From positions 1 to 64,000 of the forward strand of contig CACYRK010000013.1 of the NCBI GenBank assembly GCA_902776835.1: 64,000 bases of DNA, written 5' to 3'. The first letter of the stretch is position 1; the number at the start of each line of letters is the position of its first letter. Source of the stretch: an uncultured Bacteroidales bacterium. Lineage in GTDB: Bacteria; Bacteroidota; Bacteroidia; Bacteroidales; Muribaculaceae. Under the pieces are notes generated by a model. That model saw only the letters and a list, made by a program, of their open reading frames with translations, did not search any database and had not been told where the DNA came from. A program made the position numbers and the translations under genes. This document shows, piece by piece, positions 43,357-54,898 of the stretch.

Positions 43357-45537
43357 TTATTCGGAGATTAAGCGACGGGATAATCTTGTTGCTTCATCAT
43401 AAAACCCTTCACCGAAAGAGTCGTCAAGGTAGCCATCGTTACAAATGTTGATTCTATTCACTGGCTTATCTTTATTATTTGAATCTACATAGAATATAGA
43501 AATACTGTCAACGCCTTTTTCATAGAAAACAGGAATGTTTGGCTTATCATCAATAGGTTCAATTTTTGCAGCCAACAGTTGTGCTTTGCGAATTAAGTAT
43601 TCCGAGTGCGTCTCGATGATGAAGTGGATGTTATACTTCTCATACGCTTCAAGGAACATATCAGCGAGCAGCGACTGGTACTTGGGGTGCAAGTGTATCT
43701 CTGGCTCCTCGATGGCTATGGTGTTTATTTCGTAGTGGAACATATTGATGTCGTATCTGTCAAGGTTTTCAAATCTCCAATAACGATTCACTTTCTCGCC
43801 TTTGGCGGCGAGAATAGCGGTCTCGATTTGCAGGAGAATAGAAAGTAACTGCGTAATGCCATAGCCCTCATCGGCAAGGATTCTGCCCTCGTCGCCGTCA
43901 GCCTTGTGCAAGCGGATTTGCACGCCAAGACCCTCTTTGTCGATATGGAGAGAAATGGCTTTGCCGATTTCGAACTTCTCAATCCAACGGTTCATGAAAC
44001 TGTCTTCCTCATATTCTCGCTTGCCAATAAAACTGTGGCCGTTCTTATATTCACGATAAAGACGTTTCTTCTCGAAGTAGTTTTGGAGAAGTAAAGAGAA
44101 GTCATCCTTGTTTTCGAGTGTATAAAGGCGGCTAACGCTAGCGCGAGCCGAACTGACGTATGACATATTGCCGCACCAGTCTGGGCAAGTGACTTCCTTC
44201 ACTAATTCCTCGGCAAATTTGGTGAGCAGTTTGTATGCGACGTGGTAGTACCCCCCCCATGGATTGAATCGCGAAGCTTCAACATATTCATAGTAACCAT
44301 TCCCATCTTTTGCCATTTTCTTGTTCCACGTCATAACAATCTCATACAGCATCTCAAAAGTGAGTTTGCAGTTCTGCCAAGCCTCGATTTCTGCTTTTTG
44401 CTCAGCCTGTTTTGTTTCTTCGTCTTTGATTATGGGAACAAATTTATCACCTTCTAACGTAAATCCTTCTCCTCCTTTTACGTTATAAGGATTCATTGTA
44501 AGATAAGCGTTATCGAGCGTCAAGTCTCTTGCATCGAGTAAATGAACTTCTTTTATTGAACGACGAGCACTGAACATTGGGCCAGCGCAAATAACTTTAC
44601 AGAACCATCTTTCCTCATAATCGGCAAAGTAATCGGCAAAGTTTTCAAAATCAGATTCCATGAAATCTTTAATCACTTTGCGTGTGGCAAAAGCAAGGTC
44701 TTCTGCTGAGCCATTGACAAACTCTTTTGTGACGTAGGGCTCTACTTCACTTTTTGGCATTGTCGCCAGTTTGTCAATCACAGGTATTTCAAAGATTGAC
44801 TTCTTTCCTTGCAGTTGCTCAATAACAGACGGCTCAACATCCATTGCGTGAATGAGGGATTTCTGGCGTTTGGCCACGCGCACATAACGGAAAATGTCAT
44901 CTCTGCGAGGCTTATCAACGGTGCGCAGGTATTCGATAAGCTCTTTTACGGATTTCTCGTATTCTACTTTCGTTACTCCACCGTCAAATTCGTAGCTTGA
45001 CTCAACGCCACTATAATTGTGAGCTGCAAATTCTACAAGCAAGAAAGTAATATAGTCTTCCTTTATAATGTTCAGGTTGCAATATGCTCTCTCACCTTTG
45101 CAGGAATGATAGAATAAGCCTTCACTGGTGCTCATGGTAATGGATTCCAGATAGGCATTATTCAACTCGTCGTTCTCGTCATCGGAGAAAACAAGCTGCA
45201 CGTTCACGTCTTTTGATAGCATGAGAGAGTGAACTGTGTACTCAATTGTAACAGCCTTTGTCGCTGACCCTTCGTGAACGACCTTATCGAAACGACCTAA
45301 CAGGTTGTTAGGATATGCCGTGAAATCCAACTTAAATTTATTAAGTTCGATTGGGTCGTCATTCTCAATTGCTCTCTTGATTTGTGCAAGATAGCTGTTG
45401 AGCAAAAAGATTGCTTTAACAACAGAACTTTTACCCGAACTGTTGCTGCCGGTTAAAATTGTAATCGGGTTCAACTCGAAGGTAACGCCATTCTCATCGA
45501 ACACCCTAAAATTCTTTATGTTTAATGTTGTCTTCAT
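43357..45537 (-). CDS. SMC/OLD-like AAA ATPase (DUF3696 type)
   Basis: A 726-residue ATPase. Walker A is GSNSSGKSS (30-38), after an N-terminal strand typical of RecF/OLD proteins (LNIKNFRVFDENG). The signature-like region is DEGYGITQLLSILLQIE. Walker B is AIEEPEIHLHP (near 610), followed by the H-loop IIETHSEYLIRK. The long middle part replaces the coiled coils. The tail fits DUF3696. No Toprim domain is visible, so nuclease activity must come from a partner. Relatives occur in several anti-phage systems. It has its own promoter (45564-45571) just inside the intergenic gap after the WYL gene. Confidence 0.86.
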   Translation of the reverse strand: MKTTLNIKNFRVFDENGVTFELNPITILTGSNSSGKSSVVKAIFLLNSYLAQIKRAIENDDPIELNKFKLDFTAYPNNLLGRFDKVVHEGSATKAVTIEYTVHSLMLSKDVNVQLVFSDDENDELNNAYLESITMSTSEGLFYHSCKGERAYCNLNIIKEDYITFLLVEFAAHNYSGVESSYEFDGGVTKVEYEKSVKELIEYLRTVDKPRRDDIFRYVRVAKRQKSLIHAMDVEPSVIEQLQGKKSIFEIPVIDKLATMPKSEVEPYVTKEFVNGSAEDLAFATRKVIKDFMESDFENFADYFADYEERWFCKVICAGPMFSARRSIKEVHLLDARDLTLDNAYLTMNPYNVKGGEGFTLEGDKFVPIIKDEETKQAEQKAEIEAWQNCKLTFEMLYEIVMTWNKKMAKDGNGYYEYVEASRFNPWGGYYHVAYKLLTKFAEELVKEVTCPDWCGNMSYVSSARASVSRLYTLENKDDFSLLLQNYFEKKRLYREYKNGHSFIGKREYEEDSFMNRWIEKFEIGKAISLHIDKEGLGVQIRLHKADGDEGRILADEGYGITQLLSILLQIETAILAAKGEKVNRYWRFENLDRYDINMFHYEINTIAIEEPEIHLHPKYQSLLADMFLEAYEKYNIHFIIETHSEYLIRKAQLLAAKIEPIDDKPNIPVFYEKGVDSISIFYVDSNNKDKPVNRINICNDGYLDDSFGEGFYDEATRLSRRLISE

Positions 45538-45563
45538 AATGCATTGTTTTTTGTTTGACGCTG

Positions 45564-45571
45564 CAAAATTA
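45564..45571 (-). promoter_or_regulatory. -7 element TAATTTTG for the ATPase and downstream island genes
   Basis: A match to TAnnTTTG on the minus strand, 27 nt before the ATPase ATG. It overlaps the gap and the edge of the WYL gene, so the effector genes can be switched separately from the regulator. Confidence 0.6.
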
Positions 45572-45583
45572 TATACTATGTGT

Positions 45584-46594
45584 TCAATTTATCTGAACGG
45601 ATTGATAATTTTGTAAAGTTTTTTTTGCATCACCAATTATAATCTCCTGTAATTCTTTGTGGTTCAATACAGTAACACCAGAGCCATAGAATTGCAAAAG
45701 TTGCACCAGTTCACGATTGATTACAATCTCAATTTGAATGATTACGCCGTCTTCTTCATCGCGCACTTTTTTCTGCGTACCATGAATTGGCTTGGTCTCA
45801 ATATAATTATATAGGTCTTTGCTTACCTTAATTTGTATGATTTCCGCCTCACCTTTACCACTTGATACACCGACTCTTTCTTCAAAGAAACCCTGAAAAT
45901 CAATGTCGGTATTTGGCTTATAAGGAATGTTGGCAGACGCAACATCATTAATACGATCAAGAGCAAAGATGGTTATCGTAGTGAAACCGTCAACACATCC
46001 CAACAAGAACCAGCGGTTGTTATACTGTTTTAGCAGGTAAGGATGGAACAAAAAATTTTTTTCATCTTGCCCGAAAGGCTGGTATTTGATTTCAAGAGCT
46101 TGTTGTGAAGCGATGGCACTGAACAATTTGGCGAACCATCCACGCCCTTTCAAGTCAAAATTCTCATCAAAAGCAACGATGGTTTCTTTTGTTGTTGGAA
46201 TATTTAACGTTGACTTGAAATGTTCGATAAGGTCATCAACCCAATCGAATGTAGGCATACCCTCAAACTTTGAGAGTATTGAAATGGTTTGCGTCAGTTG
46301 TGCCATTTCATCATCGTTGAGGGGTATGTTATAAATCGAGAACGATTTGTCCTCATATTCATAATAGATATAACGACCTACCTTGCGTTGTACGATATGT
46401 GCTTCAGGAAAATTTGCCTCAAGTCCCTTGAGGTCTTCAAGAATGGTGACTTTAGAAGTTACAGGTTTGTAACCAAATTCATCAAGCGCAATATTACACT
46501 TCTCCATCATATCTTTGACGGAGTATTGTTTTGGACTTCGCAAGCAACGGTCAATGACCTTTTGCCTAATAAGTGCATTTTTAGTTTGCGCCAT
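45584..46594 (-). CDS. WYL-domain transcriptional regulator
   Basis: A 336-residue regulator. The N-terminus (residues 1-80, SVKDMMEKCNIALDEFGYKP onward) is a winged-helix region. The WYL domain lies at about 165-235 (ALEIKYQPFGQDEKNFLFHP, then NNRWFLLGCVDG). A WCX-type C-terminus follows. WYL proteins bind nucleic acid or nucleotide ligands and repress defence operons (for example BrxR and CapW), so this is the probable controller of the island. It begins 53 nt after obg on the same strand. No promoter of its own is evident, and read-through from obg is likely. Confidence 0.9.
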   Translation of the reverse strand: MAQTKNALIRQKVIDRCLRSPKQYSVKDMMEKCNIALDEFGYKPVTSKVTILEDLKGLEANFPEAHIVQRKVGRYIYYEYEDKSFSIYNIPLNDDEMAQLTQTISILSKFEGMPTFDWVDDLIEHFKSTLNIPTTKETIVAFDENFDLKGRGWFAKLFSAIASQQALEIKYQPFGQDEKNFLFHPYLLKQYNNRWFLLGCVDGFTTITIFALDRINDVASANIPYKPNTDIDFQGFFEERVGVSSGKGEAEIIQIKVSKDLYNYIETKPIHGTQKKVRDEEDGVIIQIEIVINRELVQLLQFYGSGVTVLNHKELQEIIIGDAKKTLQNYQSVQIN

Positions 46595-46647
46595 TTTTGA
46601 TTTATGAATAACAATTCAAGACAAACCAAAAGATCATGATAGGGGGG

Positions 46648-47901
46648 CTAGGCGTCGTCGGGGTCGCTGACGACCTGGAAGTCTTTGTTCTCGTCGTCGT
46701 AGTCGCTCTCCCAGTACTCCTCGCTCCACTCGCGCTGGTTTTGCTCGGGGTCGGTCATCTTGCCACGGCCACGGGCCTTGTTGGGCGTGTCGTCGACCGG
46801 CGCCTCGTCCTCGCTCTCGGGAGCGGCAAAGATAAACTCGTCCTCGGCTTTCTCGCGATGACGCGCATCGAGGTCGCGGTGGGTGAGCGTCTCGGGGATG
46901 CGGTTGCGCTCGTCGTTGATGGTGCGCCACAGCAGGTCCTTGAGTTCGGTGAGCCCGCGTTGTGCCACACTTGAGATAAACACCGTCTCAACGTCGGCAG
47001 GCAACTCGCTCCGCATCTGGTCGATCAACTCATCGTCAAGCATATCGCTCTTGGTGATGGCCAGCACGCGCGGCTTGCTCACCAGGTCGGGATTGAAGGT
47101 CTCAAGTTCGTTGCACAGCACATCGTACTCGTGGCGGATGTCGTCGCTGTCGGCCGGAATCATAAACAACAGCACCGCATTGCGCTCGATGTGGCGCAAG
47201 AAGCGTAGTCCCAGGCCCTTGCCCTCACTGGCGCCCTCGATGATGCCAGGGATGTCGGCCATGACAAACGATTGCTGGCCACGGTAGGTGACGATGCCAA
47301 GGTTGGGTTCGAGCGTGGTAAACGGATAGTTGGCAATCTTGGGCTTGGCGGCCGAGATGACCGAGAGCAGCGTCGACTTGCCGGCATTGGGGAAGCCCAC
47401 CAAACCCACGTCGGCGAGCAGTTTAAGTTCCAGGATCACCGTCTTCTCGATGCCGGGTTCGCCAGGCTGCGCAAAACGCGGTGTCTGCCGCGTGGCGCTC
47501 TTGAAGTGGGTGTTGCCCAGTCCGCCGCGGCCTCCCTTGAGCAGGCGCACCACCTGGTCGTGCTCGGTGACGTCGCACAGGAATTGCCCGGTCTCGGCAT
47601 CGTAGACTGCCGTTCCGCAGGGCACCTCGATAGTGCGGTCCTCGCCATCTTTGCCGGTCGACTGGTTCTCGTAGCCCGGCTGTCCGTCGGTGGCAAGGAT
47701 GTGGCGGGTGTACTTGAGGTGGATGAGCGTCCACAGGTTGCGGTTGCCCTTCAGGTACACGTGTCCGCCACGACCGCCGTCTCCGCCGTCGGGACCGCCC
47801 TTGGGGATGTATTTCGCGCGGTGCAGATGCGCCGAGCCCGCGCCGCCCTTGCCGCTGCGGCACAATATTTTCACGTAGTCGATAAAGTTGCTTTCGGCCA
47901 T
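46648..47901 (-). CDS. obg: GTPase ObgE/CgtA
   Basis: A ribosome-assembly GTPase of 417 residues. The glycine-rich Obg domain comes first ([36 protein letters not shown]). The G domain has [28 protein letters not shown] and ITKSD. A charged acidic tail of about 75 residues replaces the OCT domain. It starts 36 nt after the GH97 stop. Confidence 0.96.
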   Translation of the reverse strand: MAESNFIDYVKILCRSGKGGAGSAHLHRAKYIPKGGPDGGDGGRGGHVYLKGNRNLWTLIHLKYTRHILATDGQPGYENQSTGKDGEDRTIEVPCGTAVYDAETGQFLCDVTEHDQVVRLLKGGRGGLGNTHFKSATRQTPRFAQPGEPGIEKTVILELKLLADVGLVGFPNAGKSTLLSVISAAKPKIANYPFTTLEPNLGIVTYRGQQSFVMADIPGIIEGASEGKGLGLRFLRHIERNAVLLFMIPADSDDIRHEYDVLCNELETFNPDLVSKPRVLAITKSDMLDDELIDQMRSELPADVETVFISSVAQRGLTELKDLLWRTINDERNRIPETLTHRDLDARHREKAEDEFIFAAPESEDEAPVDDTPNKARGRGKMTDPEQNQREWSEEYWESDYDDENKDFQVVSDPDDA

Positions 47902-47937
47902 AATAAGATGCTTTTTTAGAGTGTGGTTAGTGTTGCT

Positions 47938-50106
<2,169 letters not shown>

Positions 50107-50130
50107 TTATCGTTATTTACTTTTTGTGTG

Positions 50131-50138
50131 CAAAATTA
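50131..50138 (-). promoter_or_regulatory. -7 element TAATTTTG for the GH97 gene
   Basis: A match to TAnnTTTG on the minus strand, with a leader of about 20 nt. Confidence 0.65.
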
Positions 50139-50145
50139 GTGCAAG

Positions 50146-50183
50146 GCGAGCGAAATGCCAAATTTATTTGGGCATTTCCGAGC
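50146..50183. repeat. REP-like palindrome, third copy
   Basis: The same palindromic core as at 25023-25167 (GCGAAATGCCAAAT, then ATTTGGGCATTTCCG), here single and upstream of the GH97 promoter. Confidence 0.8.
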
Positions 50184-50331
50184 CGCAGCCTAATTTCGTG
50201 GTTTTGGTCATAGTTCAGCGGTTCAGGCCAATCGAAGTAAAATGTGAACCAATGCTCACAAACAGCAATTCTAAATGAAATTATACTTTTATTTTACCCC
50301 AAAATAGCACCTGATTGTGAAATATTATTAT

Positions 50332-50339
50332 TAACTTTG
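50332..50339 (+). promoter_or_regulatory. -7 element TAACTTTG for the fibronectin/adhesin gene
   Basis: A match to TAnnTTTG about 64 nt before the ATG at 50403. It lies inside the artificial 5' extension of the frame. Confidence 0.65.
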
Positions 50340-50402
50340 TGCATTGAATTTGATTTCTTGAGTTATTCACCACATTTAGTAACTTTATTTTCGGTATTCA
50401 TT

Positions 50403-53400
50403 ATGAAAAAGTCTTTACTTCTATTTCTGCTTGCGACGCTCGCGGCCATTGGGCCGGCACACGCCGTCGAGTCACTGACAGTAAACGATGGGACAGGAGA
50501 AAATACCAATATTCCCATCTATGGATTTTACAGCGACGAGTACCAGAAGACCGCCTTCATCATTCCCGCCCAGAACCTGACGGAGATGAACGACGGTTTA
50601 ATATCTTCTTTGGCTTGGTACCTCTCGTCGCCCGGTTCGTCACCTCTTATGGGAACGTTCCAAATTGTTCTCAGTGAAGTGGAAGGCACAACAGTCACCA
50701 ATTTCAGTGAGGCCGATGCTGGAACTGTAGTTTACGAAGGGTTAATTGATGTAACCCAAAGCGTTACGCAAATCGAGTTTGACAACCCGTACCATTACCA
50801 AGGCGGGAATCTACTTGTGGGGGTGCGTGTTATCACGCCTAGCAATTTTACCAGCATTACGTTCTCTGGTACACAAGCCCAAGAAAACGTGAGCGCTTAC
50901 GGGCATAGTGGCAATTCTTTAGATGCAATCAACGCAAATGTATCGAAGTTTCTGCCTAAAACCACTCTTTACTACACGCCATCCGGCGAGACATACATCA
51001 GCAAACCCAAGAACTTGACGGTAAGCAACATACAGGCCAACAGCGCTACTGTGTCGTGGACTGCCGGAAGCAACGAGACCTCTTGGAACATTGCATACAA
51101 GGAAACGGCCGAGGAGCAATGGAACGAAGAGTTGGTGAACAACACCACCTACCTACTCGACGAACTCCAAAACGGGACCTACTATGATGTGAGAGTGCAG
51201 GCTGTAACAAGCGGCGGTCAAAGCGAATGGGTCACCATACAGTTTGCCACTCCCTACTGCGATGATAGTGATAAGGTTGCTGTCAATTACACGCTCTCCG
51301 ACACCTACGGCGATGGGTGGAACGGCAACAAAATTCAAGTTGTAAACGAGGACACTGGAATCGCAGAATACACTCTCGAATGCCCATCGAGTACTATTGA
51401 CGGCACGATAATGCTGTGTGTGGGAGTAACATACAACTTTGTGTGGGTAAAGGGGTCATACCCCGAAGAGGCGTCTTTCGTTTTCTCTGATGAGAATGGT
51501 GAAATCTTCAACTGCACCTCAGCCAGCAACTATAATGATGGCGATACAATCTTCTCTTATACACCCAGGTTTACTCTTTATTCTAGGCCAAAGGATGTGG
51601 CAGCAAGCAACGTCACTTACTCCACGGCCAACCTGAGTTGGACTCCAGGAAGCGACGAGTCGGCTTGGCAAATAGTGTATGCCGAAGGCGCCGACTTTGA
51701 CCCCGACGGAATCGATATGATTCCAATCGAAGTGACAGGAACACCAAGCACAACCCTTACTGGACTTAGCGAAGATGCCACCTACTACGTATATGTGCGT
51801 GGCAACTTTGGAGAGGGCAATCTCAGTTTGTGGAGCGATGTGTGCTCGTTCACAACACCTGAGCGGTTCAACAAGCCCACCGACCTCACTATCGACGACG
51901 TGAAGGCGACAAGCGTCACGGCACATTGGACCGGCGATGCACAAAGTTACAATGTGAGATACCGTGCGTTCAGCGGTATTTACGAGAGTTTTGAGGATGG
52001 TGTGATTCCCAATGGATGGACTATCGTCGATAGCGACGATGACGGCAGAAACTGGAAGGTGATAAACCCGTCGACCTATTTCACTTCATCCGAAATCAAC
52101 GCTTACGATGGGCAATACACAATTATGTCAAGGAGTTACGACGGTTCCGCTTTCGAACCCGACAACTGGCTCATTACGTCAAAGGTGGAATTAGGAGGTG
52201 AACTCGAGTACTGGATATTTGGCAATGAACAATATCCTGAGACTTACCGAATCTATGTCTCGACTACCGACACCGACATCTCAAGTTTTGTGCCTCTTAC
52301 CGATAATTTGGAATCACCCAGAGAAAGCGGGTGGCTCTACAAGTCATTCAGTTTGAGCGACTTTGCCGGACAGGAGGGCTATATCGCTTTCCGAAACTAC
52401 GACTGTTCCAATATGGACCTTATGCTTATCGATGCCGTCAAGGTCAAAGGCACCACTGAACAGGAATGGACCGTGGTGGAGAACGCCACTAATCCCGTTA
52501 CCATCACGGGGCTTGACCCCAGCACTATTTACGAGATTCAAGTGCAAAGCATTTACAGCGACGGTGCATCTAAATGGACCGAAAGCAAGTTATTCACAAC
52601 TCCCGACATCACCAGCATTCCCGAAATCGTCAATGTGGAAACGACAGCCAACAATGCAACAGTCTCCTGGACAGGAGCGCATGACACTTACAACCTGCGT
52701 TACCGCACCAGCGTGAAGAAGGTCGGTTTCTTTGATGACTTCGAGAGCAACTCGCTCAGTGGATGGACCAACCTTGATGCCGATGGCGATAACAACGGGT
52801 GGTACATATTCTCGCCTTTTGACATAGGAATTAACACAGTGGATGCTAATGGCAACCCCTATACTCTCGACTTCCGCTGTGCCACTTCAGCAAGTTACAA
52901 TGGTTCTGCTCTCCATCCCGACAACTGGCTGATTTCGCCGCAAGTCGAACTCAAGGGAGAGTTCTCGGTGTGGCTGCGCAACCAAGACATAAGTTATCCC
53001 GAGACTTTCGCCATCTATCTTTCGACAACAGGCAAAAACGTCGAAGACTTCACCACAGTACTGGTGGCTGAGACCCAAGCCCCGGCGCTCTATTCCGAGT
53101 ATACCGCCGACTTGAGCGAATATAACGGGGCAAAGGGATACATTGCAATACGGCACTTCAACTCAAGCGACAAGTTCCGACTCAATGTTGACAACTTCCA
53201 TGTTAAGCACGGGGAGGACATTCCCGCCGGTGAATGGATTGTGATGGAGAACGTGAGTTCGCCATTCGTCATCGAGGGCCTTGACCCCGACACGAGGTAT
53301 GACGTAGAAATTCAAGGTGTTATCGATGACGATAACGTTACCGAATGGACCCCGGCCAAGTGGTTCGAGACAGAAAAGGGACCCATCACCCTTGCTAAAG

Positions 53401-54128
53401 CCCTCGTGGGCAAGGAGGGAGACGTTACCATATCAAGCAATCTGAAGGTCGTAGAGGCTAACGAAATTTTCGCATCAGCCAGCGATGGAGAAGGAAACTG
53501 GATTGTGCTTTTCACCGCCGAACCGCTTGATGAGGGCATCGTCATTGCCAACCTCCAGGGAATAATCAGTGGGCTCGACAAGAATCCATCAATGACCGTT
53601 GAGAGTTACGACGTGAGCGAAGCCATCGTCGACGTGACCGAAGCATCATTCGATCTGCGCACGGCTCAGGCCAGCGACATCACCGCTCTCAAATCGGCAG
53701 AAATCGTTTCCTTCATAGGATGCTATAACACAACATCTCAAGAGATTTGCGCCTATGAGCCCGATGACGATCCCGCAGGAATACACCTGACGGCGTTCAC
53801 CGATTACATAAGTGAATCGGCAATCGACAATAAGTTACAGAAGTTCACAGGCTTAATACAATTCGCCGAGGCTTGGGATGCCCCCGCAAGGCACAACGGA
53901 GTTCCTGCACGAGTGCCAATCGATGGCGACAACGCCTTAGAGAACATCTTATTCTACATAACCGGCGTCGAGGCGCTAACACCAACCGGCATCGACAATG
54001 TTGCTGTAACCGGCAGCAAGCAAATACAAGGTATCTACAACGTGAACGGTCAGCGGGTGACTCGTCCAGAAAAGGGCATCTACATCATCCGCTACACCGA
54101 CGGCTCAGCAGCCAAGGTGCGATTCTAA
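50403..54128 (+). CDS. Large surface protein with fibronectin III and cleaved-adhesin domains
   Basis: A 1241-residue exported protein from MKKSLLLFLLATLAAIGPAH; the frame opens at 50244 but that extension crosses the promoter. Several fibronectin type III domains (KPKNLTVSNIQANSATVSWT, RPKDVAASNVTYSTANLSWT, KPTDLTIDDVKATSVTAHWT) alternate with two domains like the gingipain cleaved-adhesin/choice-of-anchor J type (FEDGVIPNGWTIVDSDDDG and FESNSLSGWTNLDADGD, each with PDNWLI). The last 45 residues (QIQGIYNVNGQRV then KGIYIIRYTDG) resemble a C-terminal sorting/anchoring domain. A likely role is adhesion or glycan binding. It stands alone, ended by a strong terminator. Confidence 0.85.
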   Translation: MKKSLLLFLLATLAAIGPAHAVESLTVNDGTGENTNIPIYGFYSDEYQKTAFIIPAQNLTEMNDGLISSLAWYLSSPGSSPLMGTFQIVLSEVEGTTVTNFSEADAGTVVYEGLIDVTQSVTQIEFDNPYHYQGGNLLVGVRVITPSNFTSITFSGTQAQENVSAYGHSGNSLDAINANVSKFLPKTTLYYTPSGETYISKPKNLTVSNIQANSATVSWTAGSNETSWNIAYKETAEEQWNEELVNNTTYLLDELQNGTYYDVRVQAVTSGGQSEWVTIQFATPYCDDSDKVAVNYTLSDTYGDGWNGNKIQVVNEDTGIAEYTLECPSSTIDGTIMLCVGVTYNFVWVKGSYPEEASFVFSDENGEIFNCTSASNYNDGDTIFSYTPRFTLYSRPKDVAASNVTYSTANLSWTPGSDESAWQIVYAEGADFDPDGIDMIPIEVTGTPSTTLTGLSEDATYYVYVRGNFGEGNLSLWSDVCSFTTPERFNKPTDLTIDDVKATSVTAHWTGDAQSYNVRYRAFSGIYESFEDGVIPNGWTIVDSDDDGRNWKVINPSTYFTSSEINAYDGQYTIMSRSYDGSAFEPDNWLITSKVELGGELEYWIFGNEQYPETYRIYVSTTDTDISSFVPLTDNLESPRESGWLYKSFSLSDFAGQEGYIAFRNYDCSNMDLMLIDAVKVKGTTEQEWTVVENATNPVTITGLDPSTIYEIQVQSIYSDGASKWTESKLFTTPDITSIPEIVNVETTANNATVSWTGAHDTYNLRYRTSVKKVGFFDDFESNSLSGWTNLDADGDNNGWYIFSPFDIGINTVDANGNPYTLDFRCATSASYNGSALHPDNWLISPQVELKGEFSVWLRNQDISYPETFAIYLSTTGKNVEDFTTVLVAETQAPALYSEYTADLSEYNGAKGYIAIRHFNSSDKFRLNVDNFHVKHGEDIPAGEWIVMENVSSPFVIEGLDPDTRYDVEIQGVIDDDNVTEWTPAKWFETEKGPITLAKALVGKEGDVTISSNLKVVEANEIFASASDGEGNWIVLFTAEPLDEGIVIANLQGIISGLDKNPSMTVESYDVSEAIVDVTEASFDLRTAQASDITALKSAEIVSFIGCYNTTSQEICAYEPDDDPAGIHLTAFTDYISESAIDNKLQKFTGLIQFAEAWDAPARHNGVPARVPIDGDNALENILFYITGVEALTPTGIDNVAVTGSKQIQGIYNVNGQRVTRPEKGIYIIRYTDGSAAKVRF

Positions 54129-54148
54129 CCCTCACGTTCCCAACATAT

Positions 54149-54186
54149 AAAAATAGCGGCACCCAACTCTGGGCGCCGCTATTTTT
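54149..54186. terminator. Terminator after the adhesin gene
   Basis: AAAAATAGCGGC pairs with GCCGCTATTTTT. A and T tracts on both sides make it bidirectional. Confidence 0.85.
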
Positions 54187-54341
54187 ATTCATCGCTGTCC
54201 GGTAAACAGTTTCAACGATTCTCTAACATGAGTTCGGCATAATATAGTCACAGAATCAATGCGTTAGCAAATGAGGGCACTTCAAAATAGGATTATGATC
54301 GAAAAACCTCGAGCAGCAATTATGGTTATAATTCAAAACTT

Positions 54342-54609
54342 TGTCCTCAAAGGGACGGTTCCTTTGAGGACAAAATTTTCTCAGCCTGTCCTCAAAGGGA
54401 CGGTTCTTTTGAGGACAAATTGCTCGGTTGATAACGGAGGAAGTATTGATTATAAAATTTGGCTAATATTCACATAAGCGTCTGTTGTAAAATTAATTAA
54501 AAAGTCAATATTGTAGTAGGAGGCTGTCATATGATGAGTATTTTGGTTCTTAAAAATTGATTAATATCAAAATCAAGATGTCCTCAAAAGAACCGTCCCT
54601 TTGAGGACA
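54342..54609. repeat. Three 31-bp REP/MITE-like palindromes
   Basis: Palindromes beginning TGTCCTCAAAGGGACGG and ending TTTGAGGACA stand at 54342-54372 and 54387-54417, with an inverted copy at 54579-54609. The second and third are exact reverse complements over all 31 bp, enclosing 161 bp like terminal repeats of a small non-autonomous element. The GGGACGGTTC core recalls REPs mobilised by Y1 (RAYT) transposases. Confidence 0.8.
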
Positions 54610-54718
54610 TTTGGTGATTGACTTTTGGATGTGATTATGGTTATTTGGCACAAAAAGAGGGTGTGTCATGCCTAGTTGCAAACACACACTCATCCGTCGC
54701 TTCGCGCCACCTCCCCTA

Positions 54719-54821
54719 TCTTAGTTGATCTCACCAAATTGTATTATCTCACACCTTTGATAGACTTTGAACCTATCGGCAACTTCTTAGTTGATCTCAC
54801 CAAATTGTATTATCTCACACC
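54719..54821. repeat. Two 37-bp direct repeats with a 29-bp spacer
   Basis: Identical 37-bp copies (TCTTAGTTGATCTCACCA and on) at 54719-54755 and 54785-54821, separated by 29 bp. The dimensions are CRISPR-like, but there are only two copies, no strong stem in the repeat and no cas genes in the window. Confidence 0.75.
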
Positions 54822-54898
54822 CTTGAATGGGTTTACCGGGCGCCGCTATTTTTGACTTTGGCACTTTGAGAAAAGTGATTTTTCAGGAAATCAGCCCA

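Larger units (their letters stand above)
54190..54898. other. Gene-free region carrying dispersed repeats
   Basis: No gene is supported over about 700 bp. It holds three 31-bp palindromes and a duplicated 37-bp sequence (listed separately), AT-rich filler, and a second GGGCGCCGCTATTTTTG fragment near 54837 that copies part of the terminator at 54149. The pattern suggests repeated insertion or duplication. Confidence 0.6.

Noticed and set aside
54719..54821. Functional CRISPR array
   Set aside because: Only two repeats, no cas gene in the window, and no leader or clear repeat stem.
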